A stretch of 21,774 nt of DNA from SFEL01 sp964392455 (GTDB taxonomy: Bacteria; Bacillota; Clostridia; Christensenellales; CAG-138). Each line of letters starts with the position of its first letter. Within the stretch, counting starts at the first letter, position 1. This document shows positions 7,266 to 14,862 of the stretch, piece after piece. Location of the stretch: NCBI GenBank assembly GCA_964392455.1, contig CAYMPG010000029.1:1-21774 (forward strand). Direction: 5' to 3'. The notes under the pieces are model-generated. The model made no database searches, was not told where the DNA came from, and saw only the letters and a list, made by a program, of their open reading frames with translations. Both the position numbers and the translations under genes were made by a program.

Positions 7266-7966
7266 GGGTGGAAATAAGAATTTAACCAAATTGGAATTAT
7301 CATTGTACCCGCTTAGGCTGCGGGTTGTTAAGGGGCACAGCCTCTTAAGCTCCAATCCGCATTTGCTGACATGTGCGGCAAATGTGGAACCATCCCCGAA
7401 AGGGATGGATTCCCCTGTCCGATTCCCGCCCGGTGGCGGCCGCAGCCGCCATAGGGAATCGGCTCCCCCCCGAAGGGGATAATCGCTCAAAATCCATAAG
7501 ATTTTGAGCGGAAGAGGAGGAGCGTAGTCCGCGACGACGAGGGAGCTGTCGGCACAGCCGACTGAGGAATTGTAAAAGCTGGGACTGCATATACGACTTC
7601 TTTTATCCACCTGCATCAACTTAGTTCTGTCATTGCGAACCATCCCGCAGGATGGTGTGGCAATCCGTTTCTATTACAGTTGTCAATAAGAAAATAAGCA
7701 GAGATAAGCGTCTTTGTTCGCTTGGCATGAGATTATCTAATCTCACCCGCCACCCTTTTCAGGTACTTTTTCCCTGCGGGAAAAAGCAGCGTCCTGCCGA
7801 AGCACAGGAGGTGATTGCGGAGAAAAAAATATATCTGCGACATCAGCACAGCAGATACGAATTGCATTTTCTGCGAAAATGCCGCAAACATTCGTATAGG
7901 ATGCCCGCTTTTGCCTTACGGCAAAAGCGAGCCTTTTATTGAACACTGTTTTCATATCCCCCCAAT
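7266..7966. repeat. Gene-free block of palindromic repeats
   Basis: No coding region is supportable in these ~700 bases. They are dense in perfect hairpins: CGATTCCC/GGGAATCG (7420-7461) enclosing GGCGGC/GCCGCC; CGCTCAAAATC/GATTTTGAGCG (7484-7510); ACCATCC/GGATGGT (7639-7656) inside ATTGCGA...TGGCAAT; TTTTTCCC/GGGAAAAA (7767-7785); CGCTTTTGCC/GGCAAAAGCG (7906-7929). The segment near 7505-7575 (CGACGACGAGGGAGC with GTCGGCACAGCCGAC) resembles small dispersed repeats common in gut Clostridia. It is probably a stack of non-autonomous elements. Confidence 0.6.
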
Positions 7967-8031
7967 GCAAAAAGCTCCACGGATGTGGAGCTTTTTGTAA
8001 AGCGCTGCAAAGCAGCCTGTTTTGTATTGAC
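7967..8031 (-). repeat. Inverted partial copy of the 3' repeat module
   Basis: Read on the minus strand, this piece matches the 3' third of copies A and B: GTCAATA..., GCTGCTTTGCAGC..., then AAAAAGCTCCAC and GTGGAGCTTTTT. It starts 12 bases past the stop codon of the SH3/sortase gene, so again it sits directly at a gene's 3' end. Confidence 0.75.
7969..7996 (-). terminator. Terminator of the SH3/sortase gene
   Basis: AAAAAGCTCCAC (7969-7980) and GTGGAGCTTTTT (7985-7996) form a 12-bp stem with a 4-base loop. It has A/T runs on both sides, so it can stop transcription from either direction. Confidence 0.85.
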
Positions 8032-8042
8032 CTGTGCCCTTA

Positions 8043-9857
8043 TCAGCTTCTGGCCTTGAGCAGCATGTACAGCTTGGCGGTGGAATTGGAGCTGGAGTCG
8101 TACTTATCGCCGCAGGTGATGAGCAGCATGTACTTGCCATTTGCAGAGTACTGCACGGAGGGATTTACCCAGCCCTTGTAGCCGCTGGTCTTGGCGTAAT
8201 TGAGCTGATACTGGATGTAGCTCTGGGTGCTGGTATTCCAGGGGCGTGCATTGAACTCAAGTATGGAGGTGCTGGCGCCCTTGGGGATCTCGTAGAAGCA
8301 CATTACATCCCACTTGCTGTAGCCATCCAGGCTGGCGGAGATGCTGGTATTGTTGTAGCTGCTGCAGGAAGCGCCGCAGCTTTCGCACTTGCTTACGCCC
8401 AGTATGCCATTCTGGATATGGTGCAGGTTATGGAACATGGTCTTGGAGGTACGCATATTGTGGCCCATTATTACGTGCACCTGGGAGCCCTTGGCGGTGG
8501 TGGTGTGCAGGTACTTGTAGCTGCCGATATTGGAATGATCGTAGTAATAGAGGGTGCCTGCCTTATTGGTATAGTTGCCGTAAATGGTATAGGTGGAGGC
8601 ACCGGGTACGGTGAAGCTGCCCCACTTTTCGCTGGAGGAGCCGGAGCCTACGCTGGTGGCGCCTGAGGTGGAGGTGGAGCCGGATACTGCGCCCTGCACG
8701 GGGGTGGTATCCATCACGGTAAAGTCGCTCTTACGGACATAGCCCTTATAGCTCTGGCCGTTCTTGGTGTATTCGGCATAGTACCAGTCGCCGCTCTCGC
8801 CCAGCAGGGAGAAGGTAGCGCCCCTGGCGCTGGTGACCTTTACCACAACGTTATTTGTGGCGGTGGACTTATCCGGGTTCACACGCATATAGATGGTGCG
8901 GTCATTGGATACGCCGCTCTTGGGCTTCTGGTAGGTGGTGGAGGGGGTACTGGTGGTGGTGCCGGTGGTAGTGCCGGTAGTAGTGCCGGTGGTGGTACCA
9001 GTGGTAGTGCCGGTGGTGTTGCTTACGGTAAAGTCACGCTTGCGAACGAAGCCGGTGGTGCCGTTGTAATTTACATAGTAATAATCGCCGCTCTCGCCCA
9101 GTATGCTGAAGCTCAGGCCCTTGGCGCTGCGAATTTTGGTTGCGCCGGAGGTGGAGCTGGAGGCATTGGGACGGATGTAGATGGTGCTGTCGGTGGATAC
9201 GCCAACACGGGCGGTGGGGTAGGCGGTGTAGCTGCCGGTGGCAGTGGAGCCTGCGGTGCCGCTGGTGGGCAGTGCGCTCACATTGATGGAGCCGGAGCCC
9301 TTCTTATAGAGGCCGGAAACTGCGCTGGCAGGTACCCAGCCGGATACGCTGTTGACACCATCGGTGGCGGTGATGTAGATTTGAGTGCCATCGGCATTGC
9401 GGTAGTTTACGGTAACGCTGCCCTTTACGGTGCCGGCGGATTTGTTATTTGCGCCGTATACGGTGGTAACGTTTGCAAGGTTGCCGCTGTAGGTGCCGGT
9501 GGAGGAGGTGGTGGTGGAGCCGGTGGAGCCCACGGTGCCGGTGCTTACGGAGCCGGAGGAGGAGCTGCTGGAGCTGCGGCCGATATTGGATACGGCGCTG
9601 GCAGGTACCCAGCCGGTATAGGTCTGGCCGTTATGGGTCAGGGAGACCTGATACATGGTGCCCTCGTTGTTCTGATAGAGCACGTTTACAGTGCCCTTTA
9701 CGGTGGCCACTACCTTGGAGGAGGTATTGGCCTTCTGATACATATCGGTGTTGTTGGTGATGGTGCCGATGATGCTGTTTGCAAAGGCGGGCATTACGCT
9801 GAATACCATCACTGCCAGCAGCACAAGGGCCACGATGCGGACAACAGTCTTTTTCAT
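8043..9857 (-). CDS. Secreted protein with SH3-like repeats and a class B sortase-like domain
   Basis: 604 residues from the ATG at 9857, which has AAGGA upstream and begins a clear signal peptide (MKKTVVRIV... cleaved near AFA-NS, residue 27). An in-frame ATG 36 codons earlier lacks these signs. Four SH3-like units follow: about 29-92, 126-185, 217-280 and 315-382. Each carries WVPASAV or FVRK/YVRK-type ends, and they are joined by Ser/Thr/Gly linkers including a Thr-Thr-Gly-Thr repeat (281-303). From about 410 the fold is sortase-B-like: GHNMRT with His466, and LLITCGD with Cys582. The Arg expected before the last strand is Lys595. A CESCGASC insertion (491-498) is unusual. There is no C-terminal anchor, so the protein is probably released or bound to the wall through SH3 domains. 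It may act on cell-wall peptides or be an inactive binder. No sorting substrate is visible nearby. Confidence 0.8.
   Translation of the reverse strand: MKKTVVRIVALVLLAVMVFSVMPAFANSIIGTITNNTDMYQKANTSSKVVATVKGTVNVLYQNNEGTMYQVSLTHNGQTYTGWVPASAVSNIGRSSSSSSSGSVSTGTVGSTGSTTTSSTGTYSGNLANVTTVYGANNKSAGTVKGSVTVNYRNADGTQIYITATDGVNSVSGWVPASAVSGLYKKGSGSINVSALPTSGTAGSTATGSYTAYPTARVGVSTDSTIYIRPNASSSTSGATKIRSAKGLSFSILGESGDYYYVNYNGTTGFVRKRDFTVSNTTGTTTGTTTGTTTGTTTGTTTSTPSTTYQKPKSGVSNDRTIYMRVNPDKSTATNNVVVKVTSARGATFSLLGESGDWYYAEYTKNGQSYKGYVRKSDFTVMDTTPVQGAVSGSTSTSGATSVGSGSSSEKWGSFTVPGASTYTIYGNYTNKAGTLYYYDHSNIGSYKYLHTTTAKGSQVHVIMGHNMRTSKTMFHNLHHIQNGILGVSKCESCGASCSSYNNTSISASLDGYSKWDVMCFYEIPKGASTSILEFNARPWNTSTQSYIQYQLNYAKTSGYKGWVNPSVQYSANGKYMLLITCGDKYDSSSNSTAKLYMLLKARS
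8952..9011 (-). repeat. 12-base tandem repeat encoding the Thr/Gly linker
   Basis: Five units of the pattern GGTGGTRGTGCC (plus-strand view) encode repeated TTGT in the linker between the third and fourth SH3 units. Copy number could vary by slippage without breaking the frame. Confidence 0.8.
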
Positions 9858-9900
9858 GAGAGATTCCTTTCTGTAAGTGGAATATTGATAATTAGCTGTA

Positions 9901-10314
9901 TTATTCTCCCTGCTCCCCGTTTTCATCCTCCTCGTCAAAGACAAAGGCGGCACGGAGGGGGTCATGGGGCTTATCCGGGGCGGCCTGGGTGGGCTTGCCT
10001 GCCCTTGCGGCCTGCTTATCTGTCTTTTTGCTGGAGTATACCATCATTACCACTATGCTGCCCAGTGTCACTGCCCACAGCACCCAGCTCAGCACAGAGC
10101 CTGTCTCCACAAGGCCCATAAGCTCAAGGCCGCTGGAAATGAGCATCAGCAGGCCGGTTACTACGGCCAGCTTTCGCATAACGCTGACGTACTCCTCACG
10201 GGAGCAATTAAGGTACTCGTTTTCGTAGAGCTTACCGTCGCCCTTTATGGCGGCGTAGATGAGATATACCCCTATGCACACTTCAAAAAGCGTCATCAGG
10301 CCAAATGATTCCAT
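9901..10314 (-). CDS. Small membrane protein, unknown function
   Basis: 137 residues, with AGGAGG seven bases before the ATG. Three hydrophobic segments are visible: about 5-23 (LMTLFEVCIGVYLIYAAI), about 49-66 (LAVVTGLLMLISSGLEL) and about 72-92 (SVLSWVLWAVTLGSIVVMMVY). A basic then acidic cytoplasmic-looking tail rich in Lys, Asp and Glu follows. A short loop (GDGKLYENEYLNCSREEY) separates the first two segments. I do not recognise the family. The gene lies 43 bases upstream of the SH3/sortase-like gene on the same strand, so the two are probably co-transcribed and might act together at the membrane. That link is inference from position only. Confidence 0.7.
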   Translation of the reverse strand: MESFGLMTLFEVCIGVYLIYAAIKGDGKLYENEYLNCSREEYVSVMRKLAVVTGLLMLISSGLELMGLVETGSVLSWVLWAVTLGSIVVMMVYSSKKTDKQAARAGKPTQAAPDKPHDPLRAAFVFDEEDENGEQGE

Positions 10315-10338
10315 TTCTACCTCCTGATTTTATCAATA

Positions 10339-10363
10339 CCCATGCCTTTGTTCAAGGCATGGG
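10339..10363 (-). promoter_or_regulatory. Perfect 10-bp inverted repeat upstream of the membrane-protein gene
   Basis: CCCATGCCTT (10339-10348) and AAGGCATGGG (10354-10363) surround a 5-base loop. There is no U-run on either side, so it is not a standard terminator. It may be an operator, or a leader hairpin between cysS and the next gene. Further hairpins at 10394-10417 (GGGAAAAA/TTTTTCCC) and 10415-10432 (CCCTGCCG/CGGCAGGG) fill the rest of this 129-base gap. Confidence 0.45.
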
Positions 10364-10443
10364 GTGCGTTGTTCATGGATTGTTCAATCCTTGGGGAAAA
10401 ACACGGTATTTTTTCCCTGCCGCCCGGCAGGGGAGAGGGGGGA

Positions 10444-11832
10444 TTAGAGCTTCTTAAGCTTTGCCCCGTCCTTGCTGTCCTCCACGGCGTAGCCCATGGC
10501 CTTCAGCTCCTCGCGGATGGCGTCTGCACGGGCCCAGTCCTTTGCCTTGCGGACGGCGGTGCGCTCCTCAAGGAGAGCAAGGGCCTCGGCGGGGAATTCC
10601 TCCGCCTTTTTGTGCTGCAATATGCCAAGCACCCCTGTGATGCTGTCAAAGAGCTCGGCGGCCTTATCCAGGGCCTCCCTGCTGCGGGGCTCGGATACGA
10701 AGGTATTCACCGCCCTTGCGTAGTCAAACAATACGCCGATGGCATCTGCGGTATTAAGGTCATCATCCATGGCATCGCAGAACTTGCTGCGGTATTCCTC
10801 AAGGGAGGCGATAAAGGCGGCATCTGCATCTGTGGCAGGGCCCTCCTTGGCCTCAGCAAGGCGCTCACGGGCGGTGCGTATGCGGATGAGGCCGGTATTG
10901 GACTGCTCCACCAGGTCACGGGAGAAGTTTACGGGATTGCGGTAATGTGCCCCCAGCAGGAACAGCCTTACGGCCTCCAGGTCAAACTCCTTGCCAATAT
11001 CCCTTACCAGCAGGAAATTGCCCAGTGATTTGGACATTTTCTGGTTGTTCACGTTTATGTAGCCATTGTGCATCCAGTATCTTGCAAAGGGCTTGCCGGT
11101 GGCAGCCTCGCTCTGGGCTATCTCGTTTTCATGATGGGGGAATACCAGATCCTGCCCGCCTGCATGAATATCGAAGGTGGGGCCCAATAGCTCCATGCTC
11201 ATGGCGCTGCACTCAATATGCCAGCCGGGGCGGCCTTTGCCCCAGGGGCAATCCCATGCGGGCTCGCCGGGCTTTGCGCCCTTCCAGAGGGCAAAGTCCA
11301 GGGGGTCCTTTTTATGCTCGGTGGGGTCTATGCGGGCGCCGCTCTCCAGGTCCTCAATGGACTGGCCGCTGAGCTTGCCATAGCCGGGGAAGGAGCGCAC
11401 TGAGAAGTAAACGTCTCCATTATCCGCAGGGTAGGCATGGCCCTTTTCTATGAGGGTCTCCACCAGGGCGATTATCTGGGGAATGTGCTCGGTGGCCCTG
11501 GGGTTGCAGGTGGCCCGCTCCACAGAGAGGGCGTCTGCATCGGTATAATATTCCTTAATGTAGCGCTCCGCCACCTCGGCCACGGTTATGCCCTCCTCAT
11601 TGGCCTTGCGGATGAGCTTATCGTCTATATCGGTAAAATTCTGGATGAATTTTACCTTGTAGCCCCTGTATTCAAGATACCTGCGGAGGGTATCGAATAC
11701 CACGAAGGGGCGGGCATTGCCGATATGGAAAAAGTTGTACACGGTGGGGCCGCATACGTACATGCTCACCTGGCCCGGCACCAGGGTGACCAGCTCTTCC
11801 TTTTTGCGGGTCATGGTATTGTATATCTGCAT
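10444..11832 (-). CDS. cysS: Cysteine--tRNA ligase
   Basis: 462 residues, the usual length. This class I synthetase charges tRNA-Cys in the cytoplasm. Visible signatures are MYVCGPTVYNFFHIGNARP (first zinc Cys and the HIGH motif as HIGN), the metal and substrate site residues in GWHIECSAM and DLVFPHHENE, and KMSKSLGN as the second ATP-binding motif. The C-terminal DALR-type helical region and basic tail are present. The ATG at 11832 is preceded by GGAGGT. I looked for a T-box leader upstream, common before such genes in Firmicutes, and could not see its conserved elements. A weak promoter candidate lies at 11880-11908. The gene is separated from the molybdenum operon by a terminator. Confidence 0.97.
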   Translation of the reverse strand: MQIYNTMTRKKEELVTLVPGQVSMYVCGPTVYNFFHIGNARPFVVFDTLRRYLEYRGYKVKFIQNFTDIDDKLIRKANEEGITVAEVAERYIKEYYTDADALSVERATCNPRATEHIPQIIALVETLIEKGHAYPADNGDVYFSVRSFPGYGKLSGQSIEDLESGARIDPTEHKKDPLDFALWKGAKPGEPAWDCPWGKGRPGWHIECSAMSMELLGPTFDIHAGGQDLVFPHHENEIAQSEAATGKPFARYWMHNGYINVNNQKMSKSLGNFLLVRDIGKEFDLEAVRLFLLGAHYRNPVNFSRDLVEQSNTGLIRIRTARERLAEAKEGPATDADAAFIASLEEYRSKFCDAMDDDLNTADAIGVLFDYARAVNTFVSEPRSREALDKAAELFDSITGVLGILQHKKAEEFPAEALALLEERTAVRKAKDWARADAIREELKAMGYAVEDSKDGAKLKKL

Positions 11833-11879
11833 AGCTTACCTCCTGAAAGTATTCTCTTTACTGCATTTTGCCAACTTAT

Positions 11880-11908
11880 ATGATAGCACAATCTGCCCCC
11901 GGTTGGAA
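11880..11908 (-). promoter_or_regulatory. Possible cysS promoter
   Basis: On the minus strand, TTCCAA (11903-11908) and TATCAT (11880-11885) are 17 bases apart. The -10 is good and the -35 poor. Transcription would start near 11873, about 40 bases before the cysS ATG. Confidence 0.35.
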
Positions 11909-11992
11909 GTGGCGAAGGGTGGAATAATTTTTAATATTGCGGAGAAAAGGAGGGCCTGCCCCTGCCGTCAGGGAACAGCCCCCAGAATATTC

Positions 11993-12019
11993 AAAAAGGC
12001 GGCCCCAATGCCGCCTTTT
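11993..12019 (-). terminator. Terminator of the molybdenum cofactor operon
   Basis: AAAAGGCGG (11994-12002) pairs with CCGCCTTTT (12011-12019). Read on the minus strand, the stem ends in a run of T. It lies just past the last gene of the operon (stop at 12027). Confidence 0.8.
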
Positions 12020-12026
12020 ATCAGGC

Positions 12027-12929
12027 CTATTCCTGATATATTTCTTCCTCGCTCACACATTCCCTCTTTATCCGGCCCACAAGGTGCTGAAGGGCCTCTG
12101 TCACATGGGTGCGTATGTCCCCGCCTATCAGCACATACATTATATCCTCGCCCACCTGCAATTCTCCCTCATTGAGCCAGGTGCGTATGTAATATATGCC
12201 CTCCATGTCGTAGGTATCCCATACGGCATCCTGCAATTTTTCCTCATCGTAGGAAAAGCGCATACCCACCACCTTCTTGGTGGTATCCAGCCCCTCCCGC
12301 ACCTTTGCCCGGGGGGTAGAGCGCACCACGCCATTGTGGGTAAGGTACATTCCCACGTTTTGTGCGGAGGGGTCTAACTTGGCCTCCCTGAGCCATTCAT
12401 CCAGGGAGGGCTTTTTTTCAGCATGGCCGTGGTGGGCCTCGGCGCAGTTTGCAGAGCCGCTTCCCAGCAGCATTTGCAGCCCGTGATTTATTGGCCCCAG
12501 CACCGCCCCAAGGTTTTCCCGGGCGGCCCTTTCGCTGCCGGGCAGGTTTACTATAAGGCTCCTGCCCCGTATGCCTGCTGCGCTGCGGGAAAGGCAGCCC
12601 CGGGGGGTTATCTCCATGCTCTTTGCCCGCATGGCCTCAGGTATGCCCCTGGTTTCCCGCTCCACCACCGCAAGGGTAGCCTCGGGGGTAATATCCCGGG
12701 GAGAAAAGCCCGTGCCGCCGGTGGTAAGTATAAGGTCTATCTTCAGGCTATCGGCGCAGCTTATGAGCTGGGCCTTTATTTCCTCCGGCTCATCCGGCAC
12801 GATGGCCCTGTATTTTACCTGAAAGCCGCTGCTTTCAAGCATGGCGCATATGGCGGGGCCGCTGGTATCCGTCCGCTCCCCTCTGGCGCCCATGTCGCTG
12901 ATGGTTATCACTGCCGCAGTATAGCTCAT
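12027..12929 (-). CDS. MoaB/MogA domain fused to a MoaE-like domain
   Basis: 300 residues in two parts. Residues 1-~165 are a MoaB/MogA (MoCF_biosynth) domain: AAVITISD at the start, the nucleotide/pterin loop LTTGGTGFSPRDITPEA at ~68-84, and IVNLPGSERAARENL at ~127-140. This domain adenylylates molybdopterin before metal insertion. Residues ~192-300 resemble MoaE, the large subunit of molybdopterin synthase: a GVVRS strand, GELQVGEDIMYVLIGGDIRTHVTEA, and VGRIKRE. The first MoaE catalytic-region Lys fits Lys288. The second, normally in a P-x-W-K motif, is replaced by CVSEEEIYQE, and the usual His-Arg pair is Ile-Arg. Dithiolene formation is therefore uncertain. The gene overlaps the upstream gene by ATGA and ends the operon. 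Confidence 0.85.
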   Translation of the reverse strand: MSYTAAVITISDMGARGERTDTSGPAICAMLESSGFQVKYRAIVPDEPEEIKAQLISCADSLKIDLILTTGGTGFSPRDITPEATLAVVERETRGIPEAMRAKSMEITPRGCLSRSAAGIRGRSLIVNLPGSERAARENLGAVLGPINHGLQMLLGSGSANCAEAHHGHAEKKPSLDEWLREAKLDPSAQNVGMYLTHNGVVRSTPRAKVREGLDTTKKVVGMRFSYDEEKLQDAVWDTYDMEGIYYIRTWLNEGELQVGEDIMYVLIGGDIRTHVTEALQHLVGRIKRECVSEEEIYQE

Positions 12930-13903
12930 ATACCTTCCTCCCTGTTAAAATCTCCATGAACGCCGCCCGTTTTGCTGATTAGCCTTATATCCGTTATCAC
13001 AATATCCTTCTGCACCGCCTTGCACATATCGTACACGGTGAGGGCGGCGGTGGCTACTGCCATAAGCGCCTCCATCTCCACCCCCGTGCGCCCGGTGCAG
13101 GCCACCTCCGCCTGTATCTCCACGGCGCACAGCTCCTCATTAAGGCTCAGGGAAAGGTCTATGCCGTCTATAATTACCGGGTGGCACATGGGAATTATAT
13201 CCGGGGTGCGCTTTGCCCCCATAATGCCCGCTATCTGGGCCACGGTGAGCACATCCCCCTTCTTTACGCCGCCGGAGCTTATGAGGCTGTAGGTATCCCT
13301 ATTTACCAGCACACGGCCCGCTGCAAGGGCAGTGCGGCAGGAGGGGAGCTTTTCCCCAACGTTCACCATCTTTGCCCGCCCTTCATCATTAAAGTGGGTA
13401 AAATCCCCGCTGGCCTTCATTGTCTTTTCCATGATAAACTCCGCTATCCCTTCTATATCCTCCAGGCCAAACCGCCGTATGGGCAGGCCCTTTTCCACAT
13501 CCATATCCGTTACCACCGCCATAAACCGGCCCATATCCGCCGTAAAGCCCTTGCCGCAGGCCCGCCTTGCTACGCCTATCTGGGGCAGGGAGGAGCCCTT
13601 GTACCCCTCCACGATAATAAGGTCAACGTTTTTTATGGCAGCAAGCAGCCCCTCAAGGGGCACGCCCCCCTGCTGCACGGCGGCGGTCTTTTCCTCCGAG
13701 GTCACCACGCTGAGCTGGGCCCCCGCATTGGTAAAGCGCCAGGAATCCCTGCCCTCATGGTCAATATCAAAGCCATGGCCGTCGTGCTTTATCACGGCCA
13801 CCCGCAGCCCCCGCTCCCTTAGAACAGGGATGAGCCTTTCTATGAGGGTGGTCTTTCCCGAGCCTGAGTAGCCCGCAAAGGATATTACAGGAATACCTGC
13901 CAT
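12926..13903 (-). CDS. MobB-MoaC fusion (guanine-dinucleotide adapter GTPase + cyclic pyranopterin synthase)
   Basis: 325 residues. Residues 1-~160 match MobB, a P-loop protein linked to nucleotide attachment on molybdenum cofactor: Walker A GYSGSGKTT at 11-19, KHDGHGFDIDHEGRDSWRF at 39-57 and LIIVEGYKGS at 95-104. Residues ~168-320 match MoaC, which with MoaA converts GTP to cyclic pyranopterin monophosphate: MVNVGEK, IIPMCHPV at ~236-243, GRTGVEMEAL at 271-280, DMCKA at 292-296 and KTGG at 311-314, so the active-site His, Asp and Lys are retained. It sits four bases after moaA's end and overlaps the next gene by four bases. Joining an early and a late pathway step in one chain is notable. 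Confidence 0.92.
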   Translation of the reverse strand: MAGIPVISFAGYSGSGKTTLIERLIPVLRERGLRVAVIKHDGHGFDIDHEGRDSWRFTNAGAQLSVVTSEEKTAAVQQGGVPLEGLLAAIKNVDLIIVEGYKGSSLPQIGVARRACGKGFTADMGRFMAVVTDMDVEKGLPIRRFGLEDIEGIAEFIMEKTMKASGDFTHFNDEGRAKMVNVGEKLPSCRTALAAGRVLVNRDTYSLISSGGVKKGDVLTVAQIAGIMGAKRTPDIIPMCHPVIIDGIDLSLSLNEELCAVEIQAEVACTGRTGVEMEALMAVATAALTVYDMCKAVQKDIVITDIRLISKTGGVHGDFNREEGI

Positions 13904-13907
13904 GGGT

Positions 13908-14861
13908 CTATCCTCCTATCTGGTTCATATCCCGCCCGGCGCGGCTCCGCTCCAGGGCGGAAAGGGGGCCGTGGCAGGCGGGCTTTGCAAGTATCGCCTG
14001 CTGCATGGCAAGGCGTATGCCCTCCATATCCAGCCCCTTTATGGGAAACTCCTGCTCAGAGTGGAGGCAGGGCTTTACCTTGCCATCCGCAGTCAGCCGG
14101 ATACGATTGCAGGCGGCACAGAAGTGATCGCTTACGGCGCTTATTATGCCTATGCGCCCCCTGCCGCCCGGCAGACGGTACAGCCTTGCCACGCCATCAT
14201 CCTGCCTGTCCGGCTCAAGGGAGGGGAGGGCCTTCAGCACTGCATCCCCCCTGAGATATGCCCCGGGGCCAAATTCATCGGTATGGGTCATGGGCATAAG
14301 CTCTATGAAGCGCACATCCACAGGATAGCGGCAGGTAAGGGCCGCAAGGTCTGCTATCTCGTCATCATTAAAGCCGCCAATGAGCACGGAATTTATCTTT
14401 ATCTGCTCAAAGCCCGCCTCAAGGGCGCTGTCTATGCCGGCAATGGCCTGCCCAAGAGAGCCTGTGCGGGTGATATGGGCGTACTTCCGCTCATTGAGGG
14501 TATCCAGGCTGATATTCAGCCGGTGCACCCCCGCACTGCGAAGCTCCCCTGCAAGCCGGGGCAGCAGTATGCCATTGGTGGTAAGGCACACCTCGCTTAT
14601 GCCGGGCACCGCTGCACTGCGCCGGCAGATGGATAGTATGTTCTTCTTCACAAGGGGCTCTCCCCCTGTAAGGCGCAGCTTGTGTATGCCAAGGGAGGCT
14701 GCCGCCTCCACGGCGGCTATCATCTCATCCTCGGTGAGCATATCAAGGTGGCTTTTCTTGCATACGCCCTCCTCCGGCATACAGTAGCGGCAGCGGAGAT
14801 TGCACCGGTCTGTTACGGAAAGGCGCAGGTATGTTATATTTCTTCCGAATGTATCCGTCAT
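13908..14861 (-). CDS. moaA: GTP 3',8-cyclase MoaA
   Basis: 317 residues from the ATG at 14861, chosen because it directly follows the upstream stop (TGATATG) and has GGAAG before it. In-frame upstream codons would run far into the previous gene. This radical-SAM enzyme makes 3',8-cyclo-GTP, the first step of molybdopterin synthesis. The N-terminal SAM cluster is CNLRCRYC (Cys20, 24 and 27) and LRLTGGEPL binds SAM. The C-terminal substrate cluster is CAACNRIRLTADGKVKPC (Cys248, 251 and 265). The chain ends in Gly-Gly, needed for activity in known MoaA proteins. It works together with the MoaC domain of the next gene. Confidence 0.97.
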   Translation of the reverse strand: MTDTFGRNITYLRLSVTDRCNLRCRYCMPEEGVCKKSHLDMLTEDEMIAAVEAAASLGIHKLRLTGGEPLVKKNILSICRRSAAVPGISEVCLTTNGILLPRLAGELRSAGVHRLNISLDTLNERKYAHITRTGSLGQAIAGIDSALEAGFEQIKINSVLIGGFNDDEIADLAALTCRYPVDVRFIELMPMTHTDEFGPGAYLRGDAVLKALPSLEPDRQDDGVARLYRLPGGRGRIGIISAVSDHFCAACNRIRLTADGKVKPCLHSEQEFPIKGLDMEGIRLAMQQAILAKPACHGPLSALERSRAGRDMNQIGG

Positions 14862-14862
14862 A

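Noticed and set aside
7266..7966. CRISPR array
   Set aside because: The repeats differ from one another and there is no regular repeat-spacer spacing.
7110..7970. Several ORFs of 60-180 codons in the gene-free block
   Set aside because: They are low-complexity readings through palindromes, without starts or family resemblance.
8034..8666. Long plus-strand ORFs opposite the SH3/sortase gene (also 9381-10121)
   Set aside because: They are antisense shadows of the Thr/Ser/Gly-rich coding frame, Ala/Gly-rich with no ribosome site.
10327..10355. Promoter-like TTGAAC-17-TAAAAT on the minus strand before the membrane-protein gene
   Set aside because: Its predicted start would fall at ~10320, inside the ribosome site, so it would not make a normal message.
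11833..12026. T-box leader before cysS
   Set aside because: The conserved T-box and antiterminator elements could not be found in the upstream sequence.
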